From: Blautia parvula
GTDB taxonomy: Bacteria; Bacillota; Clostridia; Lachnospirales; Lachnospiraceae
Length of the DNA stretch: 64,000 nt
NCBI RefSeq assembly: GCF_020215665.1
Contig: NZ_CP084061.1
Span: 2,264,001 to 2,328,000 of the forward strand
Direction of reading: 5' to 3'
The translations under genes and the position numbers were made by a program. The notes below the pieces were generated by a model that was not told where the DNA came from, did not search any database, and was given only the letters and a program-made list of their open reading frames with translations. This document shows positions 7,794-17,334 of this stretch, piece after piece. Each line of letters begins with the position of its first letter. Within the stretch, counting starts at the first letter, position 1.

Positions 7794-8628
7794 AGTCTTC
7801 GCCCTGGGCCAGTTCTTTATAATAGCAGCCAACGTGACGCTGGCAGTGTCTGCATCCTCCCACACAGGTAAACAGGCTGTCCTCGCAGGCTGACACCCCT
7901 GCCCCTTTCAGGCCGAGGCACAGCTCCCATGCCTGCTGGATAGATGCCTCCTCCCCGCGCAGGACAAATGTCCTGGTTCCGTCGCCGGTCCCGAAGCCGC
8001 TTCCCGCTATCACCACAGCTTCCACGCCGAAGAGAATCTCAAATGCTTTCAGCTCCGTGATGACAGGGCCGAACAGATTGTATAATCCGATGGCAGCCCC
8101 CATGGACAGATCAATACCTGCTCTGCCGCTGTGAGCCTGGGCTGCCCCCAGATCCGGGATCAGTTTGTTGATGCCCGCCAGGATCAGCATGGGAACACCC
8201 TGCATATATGCACTGTGAAGGGCATATCCCCTGCTGCCTCCCCCCAGTGCCGCAAAAGCCAGCGCTGCCCTTCCCATAGGGTCAATGGCATTGGCCCCCA
8301 CAACTACCAGGTCTTTATCATTCAGGGACTCTGCCACCTTCTGGATACTACTGTCCACATTCTGTCCTTTTCCATGGTCCAGCAACAGATTATGCGGCGC
8401 TTTGGCCTTCTTCAGGGCTGTCCTGGTACCGCTGGCATCAATTCTGCCGGAAATGCGCAGAGGCCCAAAACCCAGCTCCTCTGAGAGAGCCGACACGGTA
8501 GTTCCGCCGCACAGAAGAATCTTATGATTTTTCAGACGATTTTGTATCTCAGGCATTCTGCCTGCCGCTTTTGCGATCAGACGCTTTCCCTCATTTGCTG
8601 TCAGTGTGACCTGTACTTTTTTCGCCAT
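7792..8628 (-). CDS. Uncharacterised protein, possible Rossmann-like fold, Cys-rich tail
   Basis: 278 residues; I do not recognise a named family. The N terminus (ANEGKRLIAKAAGRMPEIQNRL, then ILLCGGTT) resembles the ISOCOT-type phosphosugar-binding or DeoR effector fold, where a GxTT loop holds a phosphate or carboxylate; that comparison is by eye. The middle has Gly-rich segments (AFAALGGGSRGYA, GSGFGTGDGTRT). The last 30 residues hold five cysteines in C-x7-C-x3-C-x2-C-x4-C spacing plus His, which could bind zinc or an Fe-S cluster. Last gene of the nine-gene operon, 20 bases after the permease. Confidence 0.7.
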   Translation of the reverse strand: MAKKVQVTLTANEGKRLIAKAAGRMPEIQNRLKNHKILLCGGTTVSALSEELGFGPLRISGRIDASGTRTALKKAKAPHNLLLDHGKGQNVDSSIQKVAESLNDKDLVVVGANAIDPMGRAALAFAALGGGSRGYALHSAYMQGVPMLILAGINKLIPDLGAAQAHSGRAGIDLSMGAAIGLYNLFGPVITELKAFEILFGVEAVVIAGSGFGTGDGTRTFVLRGEEASIQQAWELCLGLKGAGVSACEDSLFTCVGGCRHCQRHVGCYYKELAQGED

Positions 8629-8648
8629 ATTTATCCTCCCGACAACAT

Positions 8649-9476
8649 CTACATATTTCTGGTTCTGGGGTCCAGGTAATCACGGAGCGCGTCCCCGATC
8701 AAATTCACCGCGACTACGGTTATGGTGATCGCTATACCGGGGATCAATGCCAGATAAGATGCGGTCCACACATAATTTCTGGCAGCGCTTAACATGGCTC
8801 CCCACTCAGGTGTGGGCGGCTGTGCTCCCAGTCCCAGAAAGCTCAGGGTAGCTGCCAGCAGAATAGAAGAACCGATCCTCAGCGTGGCCTGAATGATAAT
8901 GGGACCAATGGAATTCGGCAGCAGATGCCGGAAAATAATACGCAGATCCCCTGCCCCCGCAGAGCGAACGGCTTCCACAAAACAGCTCTCCCGAAGTGAC
9001 ATGAACTGTGCCCTCACAAGGCGTGCGAACACCGGTATGGAGCTGATACCCACTGCCACCATTGGAGTATAGATTCCCGGTTCCATCACCATTACAATGG
9101 CCATTGCCAGCAGAACACTGGGAAACGCCAGCAGAATATCACAGACAGTCATTAGAATCTGATCCAACAGCCCGCCGTAAAATCCGGCAAAAGCCCCCAG
9201 AAGAAGCCCCCCTGTAAGTCCCAGGATCACGGAAATAAAACCTGCCAGAAGGGAATAGTGCGCCCCTGTGACAATCCTGCTGAACACATCACGGCCAAAA
9301 TCATCCGTACCAAACCAGTGCTCCGCGGAAGGCGGCATAAGCTTCACCGCGGTATTCTGTTCATAAGGCGATTCCACCAGAAAAGGTCCTGCTATACTCA
9401 CAACCACCAGGAGCAGAAGAATACACAGCCCCACAACCGCGCTGGGGTTTCTCATGATCTTACGAAATGTACTCAC
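8649..9476 (-). CDS. ABC importer permease, DppC-type
   Basis: 275 residues starting at a GTG with GGGAGG upstream. One N-terminal membrane segment, then EHWFGTDDFGRDVFSRI and a five-segment BPD_transp_1 domain with loop LRESCFVEAVRSAGAGDL. Ends LDPRTRNM, as DppC proteins do. Pairs with the permease at 9492. Confidence 0.95.
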   Translation of the reverse strand: MSTFRKIMRNPSAVVGLCILLLLVVVSIAGPFLVESPYEQNTAVKLMPPSAEHWFGTDDFGRDVFSRIVTGAHYSLLAGFISVILGLTGGLLLGAFAGFYGGLLDQILMTVCDILLAFPSVLLAMAIVMVMEPGIYTPMVAVGISSIPVFARLVRAQFMSLRESCFVEAVRSAGAGDLRIIFRHLLPNSIGPIIIQATLRIGSSILLAATLSFLGLGAQPPTPEWGAMLSAARNYVWTASYLALIPGIAITITVVAVNLIGDALRDYLDPRTRNM

Positions 9477-9491
9477 ATCCTTCCCTCCCTT

Positions 9492-10412
9492 CTATGAATA
9501 CCTGATCCGGGGATCCAGCAGTGCATATACCAAATCCGTGATCAGATTAATAATAGTAAACGTAGCCGCAAGAATCAAAATACCACCTTGCACGATCTGC
9601 AGGTCTCTGGTATTCAGCGCATCCACGATCATTCTGCCGATACCCGGCCAGGAAAATACAGTCTCTGTCACCACCTGACCTCCCAGCAGCACTCCGAACT
9701 GAAGGCCGATGATGGTGACCACCGGAACCGCCGCGTTCCTCAGCGCGTGCACCCATATGATTTTCCCGCTTTTTACACCTTTTCCTTTGGCTGTCCTTAT
9801 GTAGTCCTGTCCCAGAACCTCCAGCATGCTTGTCCTGGTAAGCCTGGCTATATTGGCAGCCACTCCCAGACCGAGAGTCAGGGAAGGCAGAACAAAGCTG
9901 GAGATCCCTTCCCTTCCATAGAAAGGAAACCAGTTATGATTGACTGAAAACTCTATGATCAGCAACAGTGCCAGCCAGAAAGAGGGCATGGACACTCCTA
10001 AAAAGGCAGCTATCATTGCAATGGTATCTCCTGCCTTTCCCCTGTGAATGGCCGCGAAGATACCGATGGGAACCCCCAAAAGCACTGCCACGATCATGCT
10101 GCATACCGCAAGCTGCAGGGTTGCCGGCCATGCGGACTTTAAAATATCCATAACCGGCTTATTGGTCCTGTATGAGTATCCCAGATCACCGTGGAGCAGG
10201 TTTCCCATATAACTGATATATTGCTTTCCCAGCGGCTGGTCCAGCTCCATGGCACGGCGCAGATTATCCACATCCTCCACGGTTGCCTGCGGTCCTGCCA
10301 GCGCCTCCGCCGTATCTCCCGGAATCGCATGGAGGAGCAGAAAGGCGCACGTGGCAGCCCCCACCAATACAATGCATGTAAAAATGATTTTCTTTATTAT
10401 ATATTTCAGCAA
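9492..10412 (-). CDS. ABC importer permease, DppB-type
   Basis: 306 residues. N-terminal helix, then GDLGYSYRTNKPVMDIL and a BPD_transp_1 domain with loop IRTAKGKGVKSGKI, ending LLDPRIRYS. Lies between the binding-protein gene (70 bases upstream) and the DppC-type permease in the same operon. Confidence 0.95.
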   Translation of the reverse strand: MLKYIIKKIIFTCIVLVGAATCAFLLLHAIPGDTAEALAGPQATVEDVDNLRRAMELDQPLGKQYISYMGNLLHGDLGYSYRTNKPVMDILKSAWPATLQLAVCSMIVAVLLGVPIGIFAAIHRGKAGDTIAMIAAFLGVSMPSFWLALLLIIEFSVNHNWFPFYGREGISSFVLPSLTLGLGVAANIARLTRTSMLEVLGQDYIRTAKGKGVKSGKIIWVHALRNAAVPVVTIIGLQFGVLLGGQVVTETVFSWPGIGRMIVDALNTRDLQIVQGGILILAATFTIINLITDLVYALLDPRIRYS

Positions 10413-10482
10413 ACAACCGCCTCCTTGGCCTTATGGCCTGCCAAAACAGCAGGCCGGTGGTCTCATCTATTACTCTGTATAA

Positions 10483-12081
10483 TTACTGCTTTGTAACCTT
10501 TTCAAGCATGATATGTTCTGTCGGCAGCATCTCAATGCCGGAGACATTGCTGCGGTAGGACAGTGCCTGTTTCGGATAATACAGGAAGGTCCATGCTGCA
10601 TCTTCCATGATGGTCTTCTCTGCCTCTGCATACATATCCTTGCGGGCATTTTCGTCTACCTCCGTCTTAGCGGAATCCAGAAGCGCATCCACATCCGGAT
10701 TATTATAGAACGCCCTGTTGGAGTTCGGCGGGAACTGGGAGGAGTGGAATACCGGATATAACCCCTGGTCAGCATCTCCTGTAGATGGACTCCATCCCAG
10801 AAGAACCATGTCAAATCCTCCGTTCTTTACCTCTGACATCAATGCCTGGAATTCCCACTGACGGATATTCACGTGAATTCCGGCTTTCTCCCACTGTGCC
10901 TGCAGGTTCTCACTCACCTGTGTATCCATCAGATAGCGGCCCACCGGTGTCCACAACTCAAGCTCTATACCATCCGGATATCCTGCTTCTGCCAGAAGCT
11001 CTTTTGCTTTTTCCACGTCACACTCGTATTTCATACTGGAATTGTATCCCCAGGTATATGGAGAGATGGGGGAGTCTGAAACCGTGGCCATGCCTCCCAG
11101 GATATCATTTACGATCACATCCTTGTCCACCGCGTAATTCATTGCCTGGCGTACTTTTTCATCCTGGAGTACGCCTTTGCTGTTATTCAGGGCAACGTAC
11201 ATGGTCATGACTGTGTCGCCCTTCTGGATCGTCACATTCGGGTCGCTTTCCAGTCTGTCGGTCTCTGTCACGGGAAGCCTCAGCGCCACATCTGCCTGTC
11301 CTGACTGGAGCAGCAGCGCTCTTGTGGCATCCTCGGGAACTACTCTGAAATATACCTTTTCCACAGCGGGAGCCCCTTTAAAATACTCCGGATTTCTCTC
11401 CAGAACAAGTTCTTCTCCTGTCTTCCATTCCACGAATTTAAAAGCACCGGTTCCAACCGGATGTGTGGAGATCTCCTCCCCGTAATCCTCCAGGGATTTC
11501 GGACTGATGATCGCTGCGACCGGGTGGCATAACTGCTGCAGCAAAGCGCCGCAGGGCACGTCTGTTGAAATATTGACTGTATGCTCATCCACAGCTTCAA
11601 TCTTGGTGATCGCTGCCAGCACAGACCTTCTCGGGGAACCCAGGTTCTCATCCAGCACTCTCTCAAAGGAAGTCTTAACAGCCTCTGCGTTGAAATCCGT
11701 ACCATCGTGGAATTTGACCCCTTCCTCCAGCTTAAAGGTCCAGGTCAGCTGGTCCTCCGATATGGACCATTCCTTCGCCAGATCCGGCTCTATCTCCATA
11801 TCTTCATTGAAGCGTACCAGGTTATTGAAGATATTCTTATTGAATATTTCTGTTGCAGAGTCTGTGCAGAAGTGAGGATCAAAGGTAGACGCGTCACTTC
11901 CTGTCAGTACAATAAGCTCATCCGCCACTTGCGCGGTCTGGCTGTCATCAGACTGTTCTGTTTTTTCCTCCTGCTTCTGTTCCTGATCCGTCTCTTTCTT
12001 ATTTCCGGAATCGCCTCCGCAGGCTGATAATGCAAATACTAAAATACCGGTTAAAATCATGGAGCACATTCTTCTCTTCAT
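10483..12081 (-). CDS. ABC importer solute-binding lipoprotein (SBP_bac_5)
   Basis: 532-residue lipoprotein. Lipobox LSAC is at residues 18-21, then an acidic/Gln linker, then SBP family 5 domain (EWSISEDQLTWTFKLEEGVKFHDG; VRQAMNYAVDKDVI). It sits between the lyase gene and the permeases. The operon enzymes suggest an N-substituted aspartate or other amino-polycarboxylate ligand rather than a peptide; this is inference from context. Confidence 0.93.
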   Translation of the reverse strand: MKRRMCSMILTGILVFALSACGGDSGNKKETDQEQKQEEKTEQSDDSQTAQVADELIVLTGSDASTFDPHFCTDSATEIFNKNIFNNLVRFNEDMEIEPDLAKEWSISEDQLTWTFKLEEGVKFHDGTDFNAEAVKTSFERVLDENLGSPRRSVLAAITKIEAVDEHTVNISTDVPCGALLQQLCHPVAAIISPKSLEDYGEEISTHPVGTGAFKFVEWKTGEELVLERNPEYFKGAPAVEKVYFRVVPEDATRALLLQSGQADVALRLPVTETDRLESDPNVTIQKGDTVMTMYVALNNSKGVLQDEKVRQAMNYAVDKDVIVNDILGGMATVSDSPISPYTWGYNSSMKYECDVEKAKELLAEAGYPDGIELELWTPVGRYLMDTQVSENLQAQWEKAGIHVNIRQWEFQALMSEVKNGGFDMVLLGWSPSTGDADQGLYPVFHSSQFPPNSNRAFYNNPDVDALLDSAKTEVDENARKDMYAEAEKTIMEDAAWTFLYYPKQALSYRSNVSGIEMLPTEHIMLEKVTKQ

Positions 12082-12102
12082 CTGCTAAACCCTCCCCGGC
12101 CT

Positions 12103-13611
12103 TTACGGCCTTTCATCTGAGATAACTGCCTGCACACACTTGTGCATCATTTCTTCTGCATGGTTCCATACACTTCTTTTTCTCTCTGCAGCCCTCTTTA
12201 CAGAACCGCTCTGTTCCTTTTGCAGCCTGAGCATTCTGTATACCTGAGATGGAGCTGCCGCGCCCTGACAGTCCCTTCTCTCCACAGCGATCCTGAAATT
12301 CTTTGCCTTGTCCACCTGTTCTTCTGATAACGGTAGGCCCTTTTTGCATATTTCACGGCACCAGCCATCCAGCAGCTCCCAGGTCAGGTCATCCTGACCC
12401 TTTCCCGCACGGAAAAGCTCGCTGACTGCTCCTCCCACCACTCTGTGTGCCTGTCTGAAGGACAGTTTTCCTTCCAGCACCAGGCTGTCCGCCAGCTCTG
12501 TAGCATTGGAGAATCCCTTATACAGGATTTCTTCCATAACTTCTTTATTGAATTTCAGGGATTTTACATATTCTGCGCTGATCCGGCACATACCTTTTGC
12601 AGTTTCCACACATTCCAGTACATCAGACCATGCTGCCGTCATGTCACGGCTGGCCTGAAATTCCACGGAGCATGCAGAGCATATTCCTGCGTATCTTCCT
12701 GACAGCAGCCTTGCCTGGGAACGCACTGTTGCACAAATGACAGGATTGCGCTTCTGCGGCATAATACTGCTTGAATCGATCAGGTCATCTGACAGGTCCG
12801 CAAACCCCGCTTCATTTGAACACCAGTTGATAATATCCTCCGCCAGTCTTGCCAGAGTGACCAGAACAGATATTCCGATGCCGGCAGCCTCCATCATATA
12901 ATCAGCGCTGGCCACTGCATCCCCGGTGTGTTCCCAAACCCCCTCAAATCCCAGCAGCTCTTCTGTCCGTTCCCTGTCTATGTTGTATTCTGTTCCGGAC
13001 ATGGCAGCCGCTCCCAGAGGGTTTTTGTTAAACCGTTCAATGCACTGCAGGATTCTCTCTGCGTCCCGCAGAAGAGGAGCCGCGATGCCTGAGAGATAGA
13101 AACCCATGTTGACAGGCTGTGCCTGCTGCCCATATGTATAGCCCGGGAAAATATAGTCCACGGTTTCCTCCGCACGCCTGTGCAGCACCTCCACATGTTC
13201 CAGGAGAGCATCCGCCAAATACAGCAGTTTTTCCCGCAGCTCAATCCGCCACATGGCAGCCTCCACGTCATTACGGCTTCTGGCAACCGGCAGATAACTG
13301 CATATATCTTCCCCGGCCTCCACCGTGATCAGATGTTCCAGATTGATATATAAATCCTCCAGGGACGGGTCAAGCGTCGGAATCCGTTCCCCCCATCCCT
13401 CCATGACTGAAAGCAGTCTGCGCGCTGCCTCTTCCGGGATAATGCCCTGTTCTTTCAGCATGATGACATGGGCTTTCATGACACGGACCAGGTAGGGAAA
13501 GGATGTATCGGATTCCTTCATTTTCGGCCCGTAGTAATATTCCAGAACTACCGGATTGATATTCCCCTGTATCTGTTCAAAAAATCCTCCCTTTTTCTCC
13601 TTGTTCTCCAT
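12103..13611 (-). CDS. Argininosuccinate-lyase-like C-N lyase
   Basis: 502-residue member of the aspartase/fumarase superfamily, nearest to argininosuccinate lyase. The substrate-binding ARSRND motif is near residue 115, PGYTYGQQAQPV near 160 and the mobile loop SSSIMPQKRNPV near 290, where the serine is the catalytic base. In argininosuccinate lyase the middle motif is GYTHLQ; here its histidine is Tyr, so true argininosuccinate cleavage is doubtful. EDDS lyase and iminodisuccinate lyase belong to this superfamily. Proposed reaction: elimination of fumarate from an N-substituted aspartate. AGGAGG ribosome site. Cotranscribed with the PrpD-type gene 8 bases upstream. Confidence 0.88.
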   Translation of the reverse strand: MENKEKKGGFFEQIQGNINPVVLEYYYGPKMKESDTSFPYLVRVMKAHVIMLKEQGIIPEEAARRLLSVMEGWGERIPTLDPSLEDLYINLEHLITVEAGEDICSYLPVARSRNDVEAAMWRIELREKLLYLADALLEHVEVLHRRAEETVDYIFPGYTYGQQAQPVNMGFYLSGIAAPLLRDAERILQCIERFNKNPLGAAAMSGTEYNIDRERTEELLGFEGVWEHTGDAVASADYMMEAAGIGISVLVTLARLAEDIINWCSNEAGFADLSDDLIDSSSIMPQKRNPVICATVRSQARLLSGRYAGICSACSVEFQASRDMTAAWSDVLECVETAKGMCRISAEYVKSLKFNKEVMEEILYKGFSNATELADSLVLEGKLSFRQAHRVVGGAVSELFRAGKGQDDLTWELLDGWCREICKKGLPLSEEQVDKAKNFRIAVERRDCQGAAAPSQVYRMLRLQKEQSGSVKRAAERKRSVWNHAEEMMHKCVQAVISDERP

Positions 13612-13619
13612 TTCTCCTC

Positions 13620-15002
13620 CTACTTTTTCCTTTTTAAGATTTCTGTGATTTCCATAACACTATCCGAAGCATTGCTTTTTAAAGCTATGCAGGCGATTTC
13701 CCGTGCTGTCTCTTCTCCCATAATGCCGCCTGCCAGATCCATGAACTTTCCCGTGATATCTTCTTTTGACAAAGGATTAAACATGGAGCCCTTCGGTGCT
13801 GTTACTGTCTCTGTATCTGTGCTGCCATCCTTCCATTGAACCGTAACTTTGGCGGCACTGCGTTTTTCCTCTCTTCTCAGACGATTCATATCCTCGCTTT
13901 CCGCTACCCTGACTTTTTTCGCAACAGCAAGGATCTTTTCATCCCTCAGGCGCTCTTCCGAGTAGTCTGCTGCCTTCCCCTCAAAGCCCATCAGGCCAAG
14001 TGCCACACCGTAGGGGATACTGATCTGGGCGGATACAACCGAATCCCGGCGGTAGGTGCCGCCTGCCATCTCAATGGCGGACTGGTTCACCTCTGCCCGC
14101 ACGTCCCGGATTTTCTCCGCATCTGTGAATCCGTGCCGTTTAAAAATCTCATGGGCCGCCGTATATGGGGAATGTACGGATTTGCAGGATGCAAACCACT
14201 TGTACTCCACCTCCTCTATAGCCGCCCTCTCTTTTACGGCATCCAGCACATCCAGACAATACTGCCTGCTCATCATGCGGTAGATGCCACCGTCTGCAGC
14301 TTCCAGTACCTGATGGGGCCCTGTGATCCCATTTTTTGCAAGACAGGCGCTCACGATACCGTCACGTGCAGCCAGACCGGGATGTATGCGTTTTGTCATG
14401 GCCCCGTCCGCGGCAAAAGCCCAGCTTCCCCCTGTCCTGCTTCCCGCGATCCCCAGAGCGTTTACCATCTGCTGCTCATCCAGACCCAGCAGAACTCCGG
14501 CGGCTGCCGCTGCTCCGAATGCACCGCATGTGGCGGTTCCGTGCCAGCCTCTTTCCCTGTGATCTAAAAAATCCATGCCTTCCGCGATTCTGACAGACAC
14601 CTCCACACCTGCAGTGACGGCCCACAGCAATTGTCCCCATGAGGAGCCACAGCGCTGTGCAACTGCCAAAGCGGAGGGCACGCATACAGCACCTGTGTGC
14701 AGGATGGCGTAATGGACATCATCCATTTCCCTGATATGGCAGAGCGCGCCGTTTACCATGGCCGCCATATCCTCTGTGAGCAGGACACCTGTTCCCCATA
14801 CGGGAATGTCCCCGCCGTTTCCAAGTTCTGCCGCAGTCTTGATAATACCGGCCCCCTCCTGTGTCCGGCTGCCGTAAATCCCGCACCCAATCTCATCTAA
14901 AATGCACATTCTGGCTGCCTGTTCTGCTTTGGCAGACCGCAGTGCCTCCTGATGTGTAAAAAGGTAGTTTACCAATCTTTCAATTCCCGTTCTCTCTTTC
15001 AT
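13620..15002 (-). CDS. MmgE/PrpD-family protein (possible epimerase)
   Basis: 460 residues across the whole MmgE/PrpD fold. The N-terminal helical domain includes HIREMDDVHYAILHTGAVCVPSAL and ERGWHGTATCGAFGAAAAAG; the C-terminal alpha/beta domain starts near residue 270. Family members include 2-methylcitrate dehydratase, cis-aconitate decarboxylase and iminodisuccinate epimerase. Beside a C-N lyase of the EDDS/IDS-lyase superfamily the epimerase role fits best: it would turn the stereoisomer that the lyase cannot cleave into one it can. Its start touches the stop of the ATPase upstream (TAGATG). Confidence 0.88.
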   Translation of the reverse strand: MKERTGIERLVNYLFTHQEALRSAKAEQAARMCILDEIGCGIYGSRTQEGAGIIKTAAELGNGGDIPVWGTGVLLTEDMAAMVNGALCHIREMDDVHYAILHTGAVCVPSALAVAQRCGSSWGQLLWAVTAGVEVSVRIAEGMDFLDHRERGWHGTATCGAFGAAAAAGVLLGLDEQQMVNALGIAGSRTGGSWAFAADGAMTKRIHPGLAARDGIVSACLAKNGITGPHQVLEAADGGIYRMMSRQYCLDVLDAVKERAAIEEVEYKWFASCKSVHSPYTAAHEIFKRHGFTDAEKIRDVRAEVNQSAIEMAGGTYRRDSVVSAQISIPYGVALGLMGFEGKAADYSEERLRDEKILAVAKKVRVAESEDMNRLRREEKRSAAKVTVQWKDGSTDTETVTAPKGSMFNPLSKEDITGKFMDLAGGIMGEETAREIACIALKSNASDSVMEITEILKRKK

Positions 15003-15977
15003 CTATTCCAGCGGAAAGTGACATGCCACGATCCTGTCTCCTATCTGCCGATACGGCGGTTCTTTTTCCCTGCAGATCTGTTTGCAATATCTGCATCTGG
15101 TATGGAAGTAACATCCTGCCGGAGGGTTGGATGCTGAAGGGATGTCCCCCTCAAGTATGATTCTCTGCTTTACAAAATCCGGATCCGGTATGGGGTTCGC
15201 TGACAGAAGAGCCTGTGTATAGGGATGCGCCGGTTTTTCAAATAACTGCTCCGCATTCACCACCTCTGCCATCTTTCCCAGATACATAACGCCTACCCGG
15301 TCCGATATATGTTTTACAACGCTTAATCCGTGGGCAATAAAGATATATGTCAGCCCCAGTTCTTTCTGCAGATCATCCAGAAGGTTGAGAATCTGAGACT
15401 GCACAGACACGTCCAGCGCTGATACCGGTTCATCACATATGACCAGTTTCGGATTTAAGATCAAGGCTCTGGCAATACCGATCCTCTGCCTCTGGCCTCC
15501 GGAAAATTCGTGTGGATAACGATTGTAGTAATCCGGCTGTAATCCTACACGTTCCAGCATTTTCTTCACTTTTTCCCTGCGCTCATTCCCGGAACCTATG
15601 CGGTGTATGACCAGGGGTTCCTCAATGATCTTTCCTATGGTCATTCTGGGGTCCAGGGATGCAAAGGGGTCCTGAAAGATCATCTGAATCTCTCTTCTGG
15701 CCTTTTTCATCTCCGTTTTGGACATCTGGAATAAGTCTTTTCCCTCAAACAATACCTGCCCCCGGGTGGGTTTTGTCAGGCAGTTGATCACTCTTCCCGC
15801 TGTGGTCTTACCGCAGCCGCTCTCTCCCACCAGTCCAAAGGTTTCCCCCTGGTAAACAGTAAAGGAGATGCCGTTCAGGGCATGTACTGTTTTCTTTCCC
15901 CTGCTTCCCTTACTGACAAAATCTTTCCCGAGATCTTTCACTTCCAGCAGCGGTATTTTCTTATCACTGTCTCCCAT
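15003..15977 (-). CDS. ABC importer ATPase, DppF-type
   Basis: 324 residues. Walker [10 protein letters not shown], signature [15 protein letters not shown], Walker [17 protein letters not shown]-loop IAHGLSVV. The oligopeptide-transporter C-terminal extension holds [14 protein letters not shown]. Ribosome site AAGGAGGG. Overlaps the upstream ATPase by 14 bases. Confidence 0.95.
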   Translation of the reverse strand: MGDSDKKIPLLEVKDLGKDFVSKGSRGKKTVHALNGISFTVYQGETFGLVGESGCGKTTAGRVINCLTKPTRGQVLFEGKDLFQMSKTEMKKARREIQMIFQDPFASLDPRMTIGKIIEEPLVIHRIGSGNERREKVKKMLERVGLQPDYYNRYPHEFSGGQRQRIGIARALILNPKLVICDEPVSALDVSVQSQILNLLDDLQKELGLTYIFIAHGLSVVKHISDRVGVMYLGKMAEVVNAEQLFEKPAHPYTQALLSANPIPDPDFVKQRIILEGDIPSASNPPAGCYFHTRCRYCKQICREKEPPYRQIGDRIVACHFPLE

Positions 15978-16959
15978 TGCGTTCTCCCTCCTTCTCTGTA
16001 TGCAGCGGAAAATGACATGTTACCCTTGTTGTCCCGATCATCTGCTGGGGAGGCTCTTCACGGGTACATAATTCCTTTGCATAAGGACATCTGGGATGGA
16101 AGCGGCAGCCCTTGGCAAACTGGTCCGGTGAAGGCACCATACCTTTGATCACCTCCAGCTTCTGCCTGCTGTCCATTCTGGGAATACACTTTAACAGGCC
16201 AAGTGTATAGGGATGCCGTGGGTTTTTAAAGATTTCCCTCACCTCTGCCTCCTCCACCACTCTTCCCCCATACATGACGATGACGCGCTGTGCCATCTCA
16301 GCCACGACGCCCAGATCATGGGTGATAAAAAGGATCGTCATATCCAGCTCCTGCTTCAGCTTTTTCATCAGGTCCAGTATCTGGGCCTGTATTGTCACAT
16401 CCAGCGCTGTAGTCGGCTCATCCGCAATGAGCAGCTTCGGCTCACAGCTCAGCCCCATGGCGATCATGACCCTCTGTCGCATACCGCCTGACAGTTGATG
16501 GGGATACTCTCTCATACGCGATTCCGGGTCTGAGATACCCACCAGGCTCAGCATATGGACCGCCTTTTTTTGGGCCTCCTTCTTGGTCAGCTTCTGATGG
16601 ATCCTCAGTGTTTCCATCAATTGATCCCCAATGGAGAAGACAGGGTTCAAAGAAGTCATGGGTTCCTGATAAATCATGGAGATGATATTGCCTCTTATAC
16701 CGCACATTTCGCTCTCTGTCTTTTTCAGAATATCTTCCCCTTCAAACAGAATCTGGCCGCTTACATACTTTCCAGGGGGTGTGGGCACAAGCTGCATGAC
16801 GGACAGAGAGGTCACGCTTTTGCCGCTTCCTGATTCCCCCACAATGCAGAGTGTCTCACCTTTGTTGATATGAAAACTCACCCCGTCTACTGCCGGTATC
16901 GTCTTATCCGGGGTAAAAAAATAGGTCCTCAGATCATTCACTTCCAATAGTTTTTCCAA
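15964..16959 (-). CDS. ABC importer ATPase, DppD-type
   Basis: About 331 residues. Walker A GESGSGKSVT, signature LSGGMRQRVMIAMGL, Walker B LLIADEPTTALDVT, and a C-terminal extension with RFHPRCPYAKELC. There is no nearby ATG. The AGGAGG ribosome site is 7 bases from a TTG (16959) and only 1 base from a GTG (16965), so I choose TTG; two residues are at stake. First gene of the nine-gene operon running to 7792. Confidence 0.93.
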   Translation of the reverse strand: MEKLLEVNDLRTYFFTPDKTIPAVDGVSFHINKGETLCIVGESGSGKSVTSLSVMQLVPTPPGKYVSGQILFEGEDILKKTESEMCGIRGNIISMIYQEPMTSLNPVFSIGDQLMETLRIHQKLTKKEAQKKAVHMLSLVGISDPESRMREYPHQLSGGMRQRVMIAMGLSCEPKLLIADEPTTALDVTIQAQILDLMKKLKQELDMTILFITHDLGVVAEMAQRVIVMYGGRVVEEAEVREIFKNPRHPYTLGLLKCIPRMDSRQKLEVIKGMVPSPDQFAKGCRFHPRCPYAKELCTREEPPQQMIGTTRVTCHFPLHTEKEGERNGRQ

Positions 16960-17035
16960 CTTCACACCTCCTGGTCATGCCAAAAAATCAGTAAATACTT
17001 CCTTCGTTATCTTAAATTTCTATTAACTATCATCA

Positions 17036-17090
17036 ATTATACCGAATCGCCTTGTTTAAATGTTCTTATAACTTGCTTTGTTAGAACATT
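17036..17090 (-). promoter_or_regulatory. Promoter and operator of the lyase/PrpD operon
   Basis: A consensus -10 (TATAAT on the minus strand, 17036-17041) lacks a good -35. The inverted repeat AATGTTCT-N16-AGAACATT (17059-17066 and 17083-17090) overlaps the -35 position. This is what an activator-dependent promoter looks like, and the divergent AraC gene supplies a candidate activator. The rest of 16966-17421 is AT-rich and holds only the AraC promoter and a degenerate repeat. Confidence 0.5.
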
Positions 17091-17278
17091 AAATTTGCTG
17101 TTTTTCTGCCTCTGTCGGTACTATTCCAAAAACCTTGTTTTTCTGCGCCAAAATTCATACAGTCCCTTTCTTTCGATTTTCTGTAATTCCTGAATCTTGC
17201 TTTTTTTTCGGTAAAATATGTGTTATTTTGCGATTTTACATTGGTATTATTTGCCATCTTTCCCTGATTCGACATCTA

Positions 17279-17307
17279 TTGACAAAAGAAACGGCCTGGG
17301 ATATACT
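17279..17307 (+). promoter_or_regulatory. Promoter of the AraC-type regulator gene
   Basis: TTGACA (17279-17284), 17-base spacer, TATACT (17302-17307). Predicted start near 17314, which excludes in-frame start codons upstream of it. Confidence 0.75.
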
Positions 17308-17334
17308 TTTCAAAAAGTAATGATGACAGCACTC

